Notes: generated by a model from the sequence alone, not told the origin. A DNA stretch of 64,000 nucleotides from Pollutibacter soli (GCA_029269725.1 JARJHS010000002.1:558001-622000), one strand, 5' to 3'. Positions 33,331 to 42,454 are shown, counted from the first letter of the stretch. Made by a program: numbers and translations.

Positions 33331-34110
33331 TTATTTCGTAACTGCTGCTGGCTCGTTCAGTTTCTGTAAAAAGAGGTGTAAAATCCTGTTAAATTCGTCT
33401 GGTACTTCCATCATTGGTGCGTGTCCGCATTTATCGATGAAGTATAGTTCACTGTTGGGAATGAGCTTTTGAAATTCATGCCCGACAAAAGGCGGGGTGA
33501 TCGCATCATTATTTCCCCAGATCAGTAAAGTGGGTTGTTTAATCTGGCTGAGTTCATCACCAAGGTTGTTGCGAATTGCGCTTTTAGCCAGGGAAATGAT
33601 CTTAATGGTTTTCAACCGTTCATTCACAATCCCGTACACTTCATCCACCAATTCTTTCGTCGCCGACCGGGGATCATAAAATGTCAGTTCAGTTTTCTTT
33701 TTGATGTATTCATAATCACCACGTTTGGGATAGGTATCACCCATTCCGTTTTCAAAAAGACCTGAACTTCCTGTAAGTATTATGGATCGAATCCGCTCCG
33801 GATGTTTCAGCACATGAAGCAAAGCCACATGACCGCCCAGCGAATTTCCAAGAAGATGAATATTAGTGTAACCGCGATGTTCAATGAATTTATGAACATA
33901 CTTTTCCAGCCCGCCTACCGTCGTATGCAGTAAATCAAGATCAAAGAGGGGCAATAAAGGAACAATAACCTTCTTTTGATGTCGGAAAAATTCGATTATT
34001 CCTTCAAAATTGCTTAATGCGCCAAAAAGCCCGTGAAGCAGAATTAACGGTTCACCTTCGCCCTCCTCAATAAATTTAAATTTAGCGTCCTGTTTTATCT
34101 CGTACAACAT
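33331..34110 (-). CDS. Alpha/beta-hydrolase
   Basis: A 259-residue protein of the alpha/beta-hydrolase fold. The oxyanion region is LILLHGLFG (about 22-30), the nucleophile elbow is GNSLGG with Ser90, the acid is in WGNNDAITPP (about 212) and the His is in KCGHAPMMEVP (about 239). No signal peptide is seen, so it is cytosolic. It probably hydrolyses a small ester or acts in C-C hydrolysis; the substrate is not inferable. It lies 39 bp upstream of the CBS gene on the same strand. Confidence 0.88.
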   Translation of the reverse strand: MLYEIKQDAKFKFIEEGEGEPLILLHGLFGALSNFEGIIEFFRHQKKVIVPLLPLFDLDLLHTTVGGLEKYVHKFIEHRGYTNIHLLGNSLGGHVALLHVLKHPERIRSIILTGSSGLFENGMGDTYPKRGDYEYIKKKTELTFYDPRSATKELVDEVYGIVNERLKTIKIISLAKSAIRNNLGDELSQIKQPTLLIWGNNDAITPPFVGHEFQKLIPNSELYFIDKCGHAPMMEVPDEFNRILHLFLQKLNEPAAVTK

Positions 34111-34242
34111 CAGTTTGAATGGCGGTTACAAATCGTCAAATGCTAAAATAATTTTTTCTATTCAATTAAGGCCCAGCCGCAAAGAAAATAAAAACCGGAC
34201 ACTATACCTTATTTTATTCATTATGCTTTGTTAATCAGCAGT

Positions 34243-34785
34243 TTATTTTTTTATTTGATTATTCACTTCGCCGAAGAATTCCTGCAAATCAGCGAATATA
34301 TCTTTAAACGCGGGAATGAGTCTGCCAATTGCAGCGATAACCCATGGTCCCCAGGGTTCAATATAAGTATAGACAACCGATTTGGCGATAGTTTCCTCAC
34401 TCAACCATCTCATCTCTCTCAGAAAAAAAAGAACTACGCTATAAATTAAAGTGTACAAAACAGCGTACACCAGAAAGCCACCTATTTTGTTTATCCAACC
34501 CAGCGTAGCCAGCTCAACCGTTTTCTCCACCAGTTTGCCAATCATTCTGACTATTACCGCAACTAATAAAAAAACGAGAATAAAGGCAATCACCGGCCAC
34601 CATTGTGACGGTACTTTATCTGTGCTTTCCCGCATATAGTTGGCTACGGTTGCCGATAATTTCAAAGCTGCAGCCAGGCCGATAAAAAATCCGATGAAAG
34701 AAAATACCGCCATAATCAAACCCCTGGAAAATCCACGGAACAAGGCCATTGCGAGTATGATTACATAAACGATATCTACAGCCAT
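34243..34785 (-). CDS. CvpA-family membrane protein
   Basis: A 180-residue inner-membrane protein with four helices. The N-terminus MAVDIVYVIILAMALFRGFSRGLIMAVFSF, with its F-R-G-F-x-R-G-L block, is typical of CvpA. The family is linked to purine synthesis regulation and colicin V export in enterobacteria and to envelope stress resistance; its role here is unknown. It follows yqeY by 5 bp, so it is probably co-transcribed with it. Confidence 0.88.
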   Translation of the reverse strand: MAVDIVYVIILAMALFRGFSRGLIMAVFSFIGFFIGLAAALKLSATVANYMRESTDKVPSQWWPVIAFILVFLLVAVIVRMIGKLVEKTVELATLGWINKIGGFLVYAVLYTLIYSVVLFFLREMRWLSEETIAKSVVYTYIEPWGPWVIAAIGRLIPAFKDIFADLQEFFGEVNNQIKK

Positions 34786-34790
34786 CCCAT

Positions 34791-35243
34791 CTATTTTGCA
34801 AGTAGTGTTTTTACAACCATCGATATCGCTTTCCCTTCAGCTTTCCCGGTAAGTTTTTTTGTTGCCAGACCCATAACTTTTCCCATGTCTGCGGGAGAAG
34901 ATGCTCCGGTCTCTGCAATGATCTGTTTAACGGCCTCCATCAGTTCTTCTTCCGACATCTGTGCAGGAAGATATTTCTCAATCACTTCAATTTCCTCTCT
35001 TTCCTTCACAGCCAGGTCTTCACGATTTTGCTTTTCATAAATTTCAAGCGAATCCTTACGGGACTTCACCAGCTTCTGTAATAATTTTACTTCATCATCT
35101 GTACTCAAACTATCTTTTGCACCTTCGGAAGTTTTAGCCAGCAAAATAGCGGCCTTAATTGCCCTCAGCGCACGCAAGCCTTTTTCATCTTTGGCCAGCA
35201 TAGCTTTTTTAATCTGATCATTAACGGTTAATTCCAGTGACAT
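34791..35243 (-). CDS. GatB/YqeY-domain protein
   Basis: A 150-residue helical cytosolic protein (MSLELTVNDQIKKAMLAKDEKGLRALRAIKAAILLAKTSEG...). The C-terminal GATase-like tail contains IIAETGASSPADMGKVMGLATKKLTGKAEGK. It is related to the tRNA-binding tail of GatB and thought to interact with tRNA or aminoacyl-tRNA, but the function is not settled. It lies between gldC and cvpA on the same strand. Confidence 0.93.
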   Translation of the reverse strand: MSLELTVNDQIKKAMLAKDEKGLRALRAIKAAILLAKTSEGAKDSLSTDDEVKLLQKLVKSRKDSLEIYEKQNREDLAVKEREEIEVIEKYLPAQMSEEELMEAVKQIIAETGASSPADMGKVMGLATKKLTGKAEGKAISMVVKTLLAK

Positions 35244-35300
35244 AAAATCCTGTTAAGTATTGTGTAATTACAACTTTTCTTCACAACCTTCCGGCTAGGC

Positions 35301-35654
35301 CTACCTGCCTTCCTCGATAGCTTTATTCTGCAATTCTTTGAACTTAGCAAAAAAGTTCTTTGCAAAACGTTTCATATCATCCACCAGTTCTTTCTGGTGG
35401 GTCGCCCGTTCAAAGGTATCGGCCATAGTCATCAGATTCTGGTAATAAAAGTCAGCCATTTCGTCGACCATCATTTCCTTCGTCCAGAGATCGATCCGGA
35501 GAGCAGCTTTTTCTTTTCCGTCCCAGAATGCCAGCATCATGGCTTTAGCATCCTGCTGATCAGAGGAGTTTGACTGTGATGCGTTCCAAAGGATCTGTTC
35601 GGGAATTTTTTTCTGGTCCAGCGCAACATCTATAGTAATCGTAGAGACATCCAT
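35301..35654 (-). CDS. gldC: Gliding motility protein GldC
   Basis: A 117-residue cytosolic protein specific to Bacteroidota. The alternating strands SDxSTITIDVALDQKKIPEQILWNAS and the helical KAMMLAFWDGKEKAALRIDLWTKEMMVDEMADFYYQNLMTMADTF are the GldC pattern. GldC is required for full gliding in Flavobacterium but is also conserved in non-gliders. A TAACTTTG box at 35681-35688, overlapping the stop of the upstream glycosyltransferase gene, could give it its own promoter. Confidence 0.9.
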   Translation of the reverse strand: MDVSTITIDVALDQKKIPEQILWNASQSNSSDQQDAKAMMLAFWDGKEKAALRIDLWTKEMMVDEMADFYYQNLMTMADTFERATHQKELVDDMKRFAKNFFAKFKELQNKAIEEGR

Positions 35655-35680
35655 TGTTGAATCTTATTCTGTAAAAAGGC

Positions 35681-35688
35681 CAAAGTTA
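35681..35688 (-). promoter_or_regulatory. Candidate -7 box (TAACTTTG) of gldC
   Basis: The plus strand reads CAAAGTTA, 26 bp upstream of the gldC ATG, and it overlaps the TAA stop codon of the upstream glycosyltransferase gene. No TTG was found at -33. Confidence 0.4.
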
Positions 35689-36804
35689 AGGAATGCCCGC
35701 CCGATGGAGGTGCTTCCCGAAAATTTCCCGGTATCTGGTTACCCGGCCGGGCCAGTTGAAATCTGCACCAGCCATTATGCCTTGCTGCACCATTTCTTTC
35801 CTTTTATTCTCATTTTTGAAAATTAATCCCATTTGCTGATTGATATCTTCTGGTTGATCAGGATTAAAATAAAGTGGCGAAAAGATATCCAGGTTCCGGT
35901 ATCCGGGAATATCTGCGCAAAGCACAGGGATGCCCACGCCTGCAGTTCTTATAAGTGCTGATTCTGAACTATCGTCCAGTAAAGGAAATATTGCTGCATA
36001 CGCCGCGGATCTAAGCATCCGGATTTCGTCTTCGTCCAATTCTTTGGTAATTACAATAGAATCGCGGAATTTATAAGTATTGATCAACTCAGTGAACTTC
36101 GGAGTTCCGGGTTGGTGATCAGCAAATACAAGCAACATATTTGTCTGCTGGCGTTTTTTAAAGGCGGAAAATCCACGAAGCATATTTATGATTGCTTCAT
36201 TATCTGATCTATTGCCACAGTATAAAAAATATTCACGACTACCAGTATATTTCTCTTTGATCCGTTCATTAGCAGTTAATTCGACAACCGTATTTTGCGC
36301 AACAGCTTCATGAATAACAGTGCTTCGTTCTTCCCGAATCTGAAGAAAGCTACTGATCCTTTTCTTCAGATAATGTGAGGAAAAAATGAAATAGTCAGCA
36401 TTAGCAATCTGCTTTTTTAAGGCTGCCAATTCCAGCCATCTTTTCGGCACAGAAAAATTTTCGATGGCAGAAACAAGATCAGAAGAAATAAATAAAATCT
36501 GCGGGATATCAACTTCTGTCGAAGTATTTAAAAAAGGTGAAAATAAAATATCTGCTTTTAATTCAATGCACAATGACGGTATCGACTGACCGAAAATGTT
36601 TTTCTTTCCGAACCTGCTCTTTTTACCAGGGACCGGGTAAATTTTAACCTGCTCAGTTTCTGGTTCGATACCATTATTTGTTACAACAGATAGCTTGTCA
36701 TCAGGAAAAATAACTGTCCAGTTGCTCAACAAATTTTTTAAAAAACCAGGATTCAACTGCTGATCAAATCTATTATTTGATACTGCATCTATGATAACAT
36801 GCAT
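35686..36804 (-). CDS. GT-B-fold glycosyltransferase
   Basis: A 372-residue cytosolic protein with the two-domain GT-B layout. An N-terminal domain carries FSPFLNTSTEVDIPQILFISSDLVSAIENFSVPKRWLEL and SSHYLKKRISSFLQIREERSTVIHEA. A family 4-like C-terminal domain has YFLYCGNRSDNEAIINMLRGF, FRDSIVITKELDEDEIRMLRSAAYAAIFPLLDDSSESALIRTAG. The usual EX7E acceptor motif is altered (DDSSESALIRTAGVGIPVL). The product and acceptor are unknown. It is monocistronic-looking and divergent from the T9SS cargo gene. Confidence 0.85.
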   Translation of the reverse strand: MHVIIDAVSNNRFDQQLNPGFLKNLLSNWTVIFPDDKLSVVTNNGIEPETEQVKIYPVPGKKSRFGKKNIFGQSIPSLCIELKADILFSPFLNTSTEVDIPQILFISSDLVSAIENFSVPKRWLELAALKKQIANADYFIFSSHYLKKRISSFLQIREERSTVIHEAVAQNTVVELTANERIKEKYTGSREYFLYCGNRSDNEAIINMLRGFSAFKKRQQTNMLLVFADHQPGTPKFTELINTYKFRDSIVITKELDEDEIRMLRSAAYAAIFPLLDDSSESALIRTAGVGIPVLCADIPGYRNLDIFSPLYFNPDQPEDINQQMGLIFKNENKRKEMVQQGIMAGADFNWPGRVTRYREIFGKHLHRAGIP

Positions 36805-36933
36805 GATAGTCAGATGCTTATATAATTACTATAAAATATAAATATTTTATATTCATTTGTCTTGGATATTCAGGTCCTTAGGAAGTTTTTTTTAGTATTT
36901 CCACTTTAATAATATGTAAAGGAAACAAAAAGC

Positions 36934-36964
36934 TTGACATTGGAAAAAGTGGGTATTACTTTTA
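36934..36964 (+). promoter_or_regulatory. Candidate promoter of the T9SS cargo gene
   Basis: TTG (36934-36936), 20 bp spacer, TACTTTTA (36957-36964; one mismatch to TAnnTTTG). It implies a leader of about 40 nt before the ATG at 37010. Confidence 0.5.
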
Positions 36965-37009
36965 CTCTGTTATCCGTATCTAATCCAATGAACACACAAT
37001 CTACGTCCT

Positions 37010-38182
37010 ATGAAACAATGGTACACAATAATTATTTCTGCTGTAATTCTATGCAGTGCCGGCGTCCCTTTACATTCTCACGCGCAATGTTCCTGTCCTA
37101 ACGGCGATCCGATTGATTCCGTAGTGCAAACAGCAAACCGAAGTGGTATTCTTCCTTTCAATACACCGTTGGTGTTTGCAAAATTTGATCCTGCAGTCGG
37201 ACTCTTATCCTGTGTAAGACTTTCAGGATCGGTAACCACCATCTTAAATATGGACCTGGTGAACAGAGACAGTACATCACGCATCATATATGAGATGAAT
37301 TACACCAGGGTAACCAATTTCACAGGTCCCGGGATTTCAGTCGGTTCTTCAGAAAACAGGGTATATGGTCCCTACGATCTTGGCCAGGCTGCATATGATC
37401 CCGATACAGCGGTAGCAATTGGGCCGGATACTATTTTTCGCAGTCGTTTTCTGGCGCAGACAACCTCCAATGTGGTGCCTTATATCGGAACAGATAATAT
37501 CACATTGAACTACTACAACAACGGTAGCTATCTGATGACACAGGGAAATGATAATTTCCGACTGATCGCTGCTGCAAGAAGCCAGGTGCTTTCCCGTCTT
37601 GTTTATTACTGGTGCCCGAATATCGTATTATCAAATTCTATTGAAAGATTCTCAGTACTCAGAAATGAAAATACCATCAACCTTCAATGGTACACATCCA
37701 ATGATGGTGATGCCAGAACTTACAGGGTTGAATACAGCAGTGACGGGAAAAACTTTCATGCAATCAATGAGCAAGTGGCTAAGGGCACTGCGGCCAATTA
37801 TTACAATTACAGTTTTCAGCCGGGAACTTCCGGTAGTGAACATTTCTTTCGTATAAGACAGGTTGACTCAAAAGGAAAATCAAAATATTCAGTTGTAAAG
37901 GCTCTTTCATTTAAAGAAAATGCGGTGATGAACACGATTGTGTTTCCCAATCCCGCAATGCAGAACCTGACAATCAATTTTGCAAGTCCACAAACCGGAC
38001 ACCTGGACATTCAGCTGGTCAATACTGCAGGCCAGGTGTTGGAACAGCATGTCATGCAGAGTGCAAAAGCTACCACGCTCAAGCTTTCTCTCACAAAAAG
38101 ACAGAAGCAGGGGGTGTATTGGCTGAGGGTACGAAACCGTCAGACTGGTGAACAGACCGTGACGCGTCTTTCCCTGCAATAA
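37010..38182 (+). CDS. Secreted protein with type IX secretion sorting domain
   Basis: A 390-residue protein with a signal peptide (MKQWYTIIISAVILCSAGVPLHSHA). A Cys-containing region (CSCPNGDP) follows, then an unidentified beta-rich domain (about 30-210), a fibronectin-like segment (FSVLRNENTINLQWYTSNDGDARTYRVEYSSDGKNF, about 220-255) and the C-terminal T9SS domain (about 300-390; FPNPAMQNLTINF, IQLVNTAGQVLEQ, GVYWLRVRN). The tail predicts passage through the type IX system and cell-surface anchoring or release. Function is unknown. Confidence 0.88.
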   Translation: MKQWYTIIISAVILCSAGVPLHSHAQCSCPNGDPIDSVVQTANRSGILPFNTPLVFAKFDPAVGLLSCVRLSGSVTTILNMDLVNRDSTSRIIYEMNYTRVTNFTGPGISVGSSENRVYGPYDLGQAAYDPDTAVAIGPDTIFRSRFLAQTTSNVVPYIGTDNITLNYYNNGSYLMTQGNDNFRLIAAARSQVLSRLVYYWCPNIVLSNSIERFSVLRNENTINLQWYTSNDGDARTYRVEYSSDGKNFHAINEQVAKGTAANYYNYSFQPGTSGSEHFFRIRQVDSKGKSKYSVVKALSFKENAVMNTIVFPNPAMQNLTINFASPQTGHLDIQLVNTAGQVLEQHVMQSAKATTLKLSLTKRQKQGVYWLRVRNRQTGEQTVTRLSLQ

Positions 38183-38225
38183 ACCTGTTATTTTCTTTTC
38201 CCCGATACCGGCCGCTCTTTTTAGG

Positions 38226-38412
38226 GTGGCCTCTTTTTTAGGGGCGGCGGCAGGTGGTAGGCAGGAGGAAACACCCAATAGCCTTAGGCCGGCAATCAAT
38301 TATGGATTCGGAGGATTGAGCCAGCCAACGGTCAAAACCGGCTTTAAGGTAAAATCTATCATAATGAGAGACTTGCTGTTCCTCTTGGCTTCTTACTGTT
38401 GCCTTTTGCCTA
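38226..38412. repeat. Spacer with two GGCAAAAGGC-family repeats
   Basis: One unit (GCGGCAGGTGGTAGGCAGG, 38243-38270) and one reverse-orientation unit (GTTGCCTTTTGCCTAATTTC, 38395-38415). The second immediately precedes the TACTTTTG box of the DUF4290 gene. The rest of 38183-38448 shows no gene. Confidence 0.5.
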
Positions 38413-38419
38413 ATTTCAT

Positions 38420-38427
38420 TACTTTTG
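38420..38427 (+). promoter_or_regulatory. Candidate -7 box (TACTTTTG) of the DUF4290 gene
   Basis: TACTTTTG fits TAnnTTTG; TTG of the upstream repeat (TGTTGCC) lies 18 bp away. The ATG is at 38449. Confidence 0.55.
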
Positions 38428-38448
38428 TTTTTTACCCAATAACTTTAA

Positions 38449-39126
38449 ATGGAATATAATACTACGCGGAATCACCTCGCGATGCGGGAATACGGGCGCC
38501 ATATTCAGAAAATGATCGATCACCTGCTTACGATTGAAGATCCTGAGAGAAGGCAGCGTAATTCGCAGGCTGTTATTGAATTGATGGGATTCCTGAATCC
38601 ACACCTGAAGAATGTTGAAGATTTTCGTCATAAACTCTGGGACCACCTGTTCCTCATTTCTGATTTTAAACTGGACGTGAATAGTCCTTACCCGATTCCT
38701 ACAAGGGAATCACTCAAAGTAAAGCCCAAGCGTTTACCTTACCCCAAGCGTTACCCGAAATACTCTCATCTCGGTAAGAATCTGGAGACGGTAATAAATA
38801 AAGCGCTGAAAGAAGAGCAGCCTGAGAAACGTTCTGGCTTCGCCAATGCTATTGCCTATTATATGAAGCTTGCTTATAATAACTGGCATAAAGAACTGGT
38901 ACATGATGATGCCATCCGCAGTGAACTCAACTCCATAACACAGGGCCAGCTGGAGTTTACGAATACTCCGTTTGTAAAGGCTTATCGCGAGCGTGACGAC
39001 AGGTTTGTAAAAAGACCCAAAGGCGGCAATTTCCAGCAGCGTAGTGGCGGTGGTGGAATGCGTAATAACAATGGCGGAAACAAAAACAGACCGCAACAAA
39101 AATTCGGAAAGAAAAGATTTAAATAA
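38449..39126 (+). CDS. DUF4290 protein
   Basis: A 225-residue cytosolic protein of a Bacteroidota-only family (MEYNTTRNHLAMREYGRHIQKMIDHLLTIEDPERR, the family opening). The body is helical; the C-terminal 40 residues are Gly/Asn/Arg-rich low complexity (FQQRSGGGGMRNNNGGNKNRPQQKFGKKRFK), of the kind found in RNA-binding tails. It lies 29 bp upstream of murA and may be co-transcribed with it and gmk. Function is unknown. Confidence 0.88.
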   Translation: MEYNTTRNHLAMREYGRHIQKMIDHLLTIEDPERRQRNSQAVIELMGFLNPHLKNVEDFRHKLWDHLFLISDFKLDVNSPYPIPTRESLKVKPKRLPYPKRYPKYSHLGKNLETVINKALKEEQPEKRSGFANAIAYYMKLAYNNWHKELVHDDAIRSELNSITQGQLEFTNTPFVKAYRERDDRFVKRPKGGNFQQRSGGGGMRNNNGGNKNRPQQKFGKKRFK

Positions 39127-39155
39127 AACCGCTCTCCGTTCTTACCTGTTCAATC

Positions 39156-40466
39156 ATGCAGTCATTTGAAGTTTACGGCGGCAAAAAACTGAAAGGTGAG
39201 ATTACACCTCAGGGCGCCAAAAATGAAGCTTTACAAATCATTAGTGCAGTATTGCTTACCTCGGAAGAAGTAACGATCGGCAATATTCCTGATATCCTCG
39301 ATGTTAATCTGTTGATAGAATTACTCGGCGACCTGGGTGTAAAAATTTCCAGGCCCGACAGGCATACCTGTATTTTTAAAGCCGATGATATTAATATCGA
39401 TTATCTCCGCAGTGAAACTTTCATGAAAAAAAGCGGGCGCCTGCGCGGCTCCGTTATGATCGCAGGCCCGTTGCTCGCAAGGTTCAGAAAAGCATTTATT
39501 CCAAAGCCGGGTGGTGATAAAATTGGTCGTCGCCGATTAGATACACATATCATCGGATTTGAAAAACTAGGCGTCAACTTTACCTATGATACTGAAGATG
39601 GATTCTTTCATCTGGAAGCATCAAAATTAAAAGGGGCCAACCTTTTGCTGGATGAACCATCAGTGACCGGTACAGCAAATATTATCCTGGCTGCGGTGAT
39701 GGCAGAAGGCGTTACCACGATCTACAATGCAGCTTGTGAACCCTACATTCAACAGCTCTGCAACATGCTGAACCGCATGGGCGCAAAAATCAGCGGCATA
39801 AAATCCAACCTGATCAGGATTGAAGGTGTTGATGCACTGGGTGGTACAACGCACAAGATGTTACCAGACATGATCGAGATAGGATCATTCATCGGGCTTG
39901 CAGCCATGACACAGGGTGAGATTACAATTAGAAATGCCGGCATAGAACATCTCGGTGTAATACCTGAGAAATTCAGTCAGCTCGGCATCAATATGGAATT
40001 TCGTGGAGATGATATCTACATTCCTCAACAGGATATATATGAGATAAAAACTTTCCTGGATGGATCTGTACTTACCATTTACGATCATCCATGGCCAGGA
40101 TTTACACCCGATCTTTTGAGTATTGTACTGGTCGTTGCCACGCAGGCAAAAGGAAGTGTTCTAATTCATCAGAAAATGTTTGAAAGTCGCTTATTCTTTG
40201 TAGATAAGCTTCTCGACATGGGCGCAAGAATAATTCTATGCGATCCACACAGGGCTGCAGTTATTGGTCTCGAGCGTGAACAGAAATTACGAGGTATAAC
40301 CATGAGCAGTCCTGATATTCGTGCCGGCGTCGCTTTGCTGATTGCAGCACTAAGCGCCGAGGGCCGGAGTGTAATTCAGAACATCGAACAGATCGATCGC
40401 GGTTACCAGTATATTGATCAACGACTCACAAAGCTCGGAGCATCAATAACACGCATCAATGCTTAG
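39156..40466 (+). CDS. murA: UDP-N-acetylglucosamine 1-carboxyvinyltransferase, Asp-type
   Basis: A 436-residue cytosolic enzyme that adds enolpyruvate to UDP-GlcNAc, the first committed step of peptidoglycan synthesis. The fold is shown by GGKKLKGEITPQGAKNEAL, the LRGSVMIAGPLLARF loop and VTGTANIILAAVMAEG. The active-site loop reads PKPGGDKIGRRRLDTH: Asp121 takes the place of the catalytic Cys (E. coli Cys115). Such Cys-to-Asp enzymes are active but insensitive to fosfomycin. It is followed 24 bp later by gmk. Confidence 0.95.
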   Translation: MQSFEVYGGKKLKGEITPQGAKNEALQIISAVLLTSEEVTIGNIPDILDVNLLIELLGDLGVKISRPDRHTCIFKADDINIDYLRSETFMKKSGRLRGSVMIAGPLLARFRKAFIPKPGGDKIGRRRLDTHIIGFEKLGVNFTYDTEDGFFHLEASKLKGANLLLDEPSVTGTANIILAAVMAEGVTTIYNAACEPYIQQLCNMLNRMGAKISGIKSNLIRIEGVDALGGTTHKMLPDMIEIGSFIGLAAMTQGEITIRNAGIEHLGVIPEKFSQLGINMEFRGDDIYIPQQDIYEIKTFLDGSVLTIYDHPWPGFTPDLLSIVLVVATQAKGSVLIHQKMFESRLFFVDKLLDMGARIILCDPHRAAVIGLEREQKLRGITMSSPDIRAGVALLIAALSAEGRSVIQNIEQIDRGYQYIDQRLTKLGASITRINA

Positions 40467-40490
40467 TGAACCTGGAAGTTTTCATTTCCC

Positions 40491-41069
40491 ATGAGCACTT
40501 TTCAAAATAAAATTATCATCATAACCGCACCGTCGGGCGCCGGTAAAACTTCGATTACACGCTATCTGCTGGAAACGATTCCGGATAAACTCGCGTTTTC
40601 GGTTTCAGCTACCACGAGGGCAGCCAGGGCCTACGAAAAGAATGGCGTCGATTATTTCTTTTTGAGCCCGGAATCTTTCAGGCAGAATATCCAGGAAAAT
40701 GCGTTTGTGGAATGGGAAATGGTGTATGAAGGAAAATATTACGGAACGCTTCGATCTGAATTGCAAAAAACCTGGGACCAGGGCAAAATTCCTTTACTGG
40801 ATATCGATGTGAAGGGTGCAATCCATGTGAAGCAGCAGTTTCCCGAAACCAGCCTCAGTCTGTTTATCGAACCACCTTCAGTTGCTGTTTTACGAGAAAG
40901 ATTATTATCCCGCGGAACCGAAACGACTGAATCCCTGGAAGCCCGGGTAAATAAAGCTTCTTATGAACTAAGTTTCAAGGATCAGTTTGATGCGATCATT
41001 CTTAATGACGAACTCTCCAAAGCCTGCCGGGAAGCTCTAAAGCACATTTCATCATTTATAAAGCAATGA
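40491..41069 (+). CDS. gmk: Guanylate kinase
   Basis: A 192-residue cytosolic enzyme that phosphorylates GMP to GDP. The P-loop APSGAGKTSITR (about 13-24), FSVSATTRAARAYEKNGVDYFFLS, EWEMVYEGKYYGTLR and the lid with LLSRGTETTESLEARV are complete. It starts 24 bp after murA and is probably in the same transcript. Confidence 0.96.
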   Translation: MSTFQNKIIIITAPSGAGKTSITRYLLETIPDKLAFSVSATTRAARAYEKNGVDYFFLSPESFRQNIQENAFVEWEMVYEGKYYGTLRSELQKTWDQGKIPLLDIDVKGAIHVKQQFPETSLSLFIEPPSVAVLRERLLSRGTETTESLEARVNKASYELSFKDQFDAIILNDELSKACREALKHISSFIKQ

Positions 41070-41134
41070 TTTGCAATAAAAAACTCGTTTATCGCAGGAA
41101 ATACGGTTAAAATACACGTCATTTTACGAAGGTC

Positions 41135-41172
41135 CTTCTTACTTCCTACTTCTCACTTCTTACTTATATTTG
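41135..41172 (+). promoter_or_regulatory. CTTACTTCCTACTTCTC repeat and TATATTTG box before the CorC/HlyC gene
   Basis: A CTTACTTCCTACTTCTCACT run leads directly into TATATTTG (41165-41172), which ends 7 nt before the ATG at 41180. The predicted mRNA would have a leader of only 2-3 nt. Confidence 0.5.
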
Positions 41173-41179
41173 TTCCCTT

Positions 41180-42454
41180 ATGGAGCTTATCATCCTGATT
41201 GGAATTATCATCGCGTTTGTGCTCGTCGGATTTTTTTCCGGTATTGAAGTGGCGTTTGTTTCAGCGAATAAATTGCCCATCGAACTCAAAAAGAAACAGG
41301 GTCTTCGCAGCGGAAAAATTCTTTCGGAATTCATGGACTCTCCCGCCAAGTTCATTGGCACCACTATGGTCGGGTTGATTGTCAGTCTTGTGATCTACGG
41401 GTTACTCATTGGTGATATACTTACGCCGGCCTGGGAGCGTGTGGAAAAACGGATCAATGATGACCTTGCCAGCTACATCCCATTGTTCCGCATCACTTTT
41501 GAAACGATAATTTCAACGATTTTTACATTGATCATGCTGTTTTTCTTCAGGGCAGTCTTCCGGGCAAAAAATGACACGCTGCTCATGTTTTTTGCTCCCG
41601 TGATCAATTTCTTTTATGGGATGTTATACCCGATCGCAGCCGTTTTTGTATCCATTTCTGAATGGGTGCTGAAGTATCTTTTTAATATCCGTTTGCACGA
41701 TGAAAAGGACGCGTTTAACCGCGTTGACCTCGAGCAATTTATACAGCAGTCAAAAGAACATTCTGAAGAAAATGCTGAGTTGAATACGGAATTGCTTGAG
41801 GCTGCACTATCACTCCCTAATATCAGGATCAGACAGTGCCTGGTACCAAGAAAAGAGGTGGAAGCCGTTGATATTAAAACCAGTATCGTCGATCTGAAAA
41901 AGAAATTCATCGATACAAAACTGAGTAAGCTCATCGTATATGATAGCAATATCGATAACATCGCGGGCTATGTACACCAGCTGGGTTTGTTCAGAAACCC
42001 TGCCGAAATTCAATCGATCCTGCTGCCGATTCCGGCTGTGCCGGAAAGCATGAGCGCAACCGATCTGATCAATAAATTTACCCGCGAACGCAAAAGCATT
42101 GCCTGGGTGGTGGATGAATTCGGAGGCACTTCAGGTATCATCACGATGGAAGATCTCCTCGAAGAAATTTTCGGTGAAATCAAAGATGAATATGATGTTG
42201 AAGAGTTTGTTGAGAAGCAGATTGCTGAGGGGGAGTATATTTTTTCAGGAAGACTTGAGCTGGATTACCTGAATGAGAAATACGATTTTGATTTCCCGGT
42301 TCATGAATCTGAAACACTTTCGGGTTATATCATTAATCAGCACGAAACTATTCCACGCCAGCGGGACAGGATTTTTATCGGTAAATACGAATTTGAAGTG
42401 CTGAACGTGAGTGAAACCCGAATTGAAACGGTTAAAATGAAAATTCTTAAATGA
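41180..42454 (+). CDS. CNNM/CorC/HlyC-family membrane protein
   Basis: A 424-residue inner-membrane protein. The N-terminal DUF21 (CNNM) domain has about four helices (LVGFFSGIEVAFVSANKLPIELKK...). Paired CBS domains follow (about 215-340; IRQCLVPRKEVEAVDIKT, FTRERKSIAWVVDEFGGTSGIITMEDLLEEIFGEI), then a CorC/HlyC domain (FSGRLELDYLNEKYDFDFPVHESETLSGYII). The family is tied to Mg/Co efflux and, in Bacteroidota, to the gliding-associated GldE; which applies here cannot be told from sequence. Confidence 0.92.
   Translation: MELIILIGIIIAFVLVGFFSGIEVAFVSANKLPIELKKKQGLRSGKILSEFMDSPAKFIGTTMVGLIVSLVIYGLLIGDILTPAWERVEKRINDDLASYIPLFRITFETIISTIFTLIMLFFFRAVFRAKNDTLLMFFAPVINFFYGMLYPIAAVFVSISEWVLKYLFNIRLHDEKDAFNRVDLEQFIQQSKEHSEENAELNTELLEAALSLPNIRIRQCLVPRKEVEAVDIKTSIVDLKKKFIDTKLSKLIVYDSNIDNIAGYVHQLGLFRNPAEIQSILLPIPAVPESMSATDLINKFTRERKSIAWVVDEFGGTSGIITMEDLLEEIFGEIKDEYDVEEFVEKQIAEGEYIFSGRLELDYLNEKYDFDFPVHESETLSGYIINQHETIPRQRDRIFIGKYEFEVLNVSETRIETVKMKILK

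Noticed and set aside
38226-38459. Plus-strand 77-aa frame before the DUF4290 gene
   Set aside because: Covers intergenic repeat and the promoter of the next gene.
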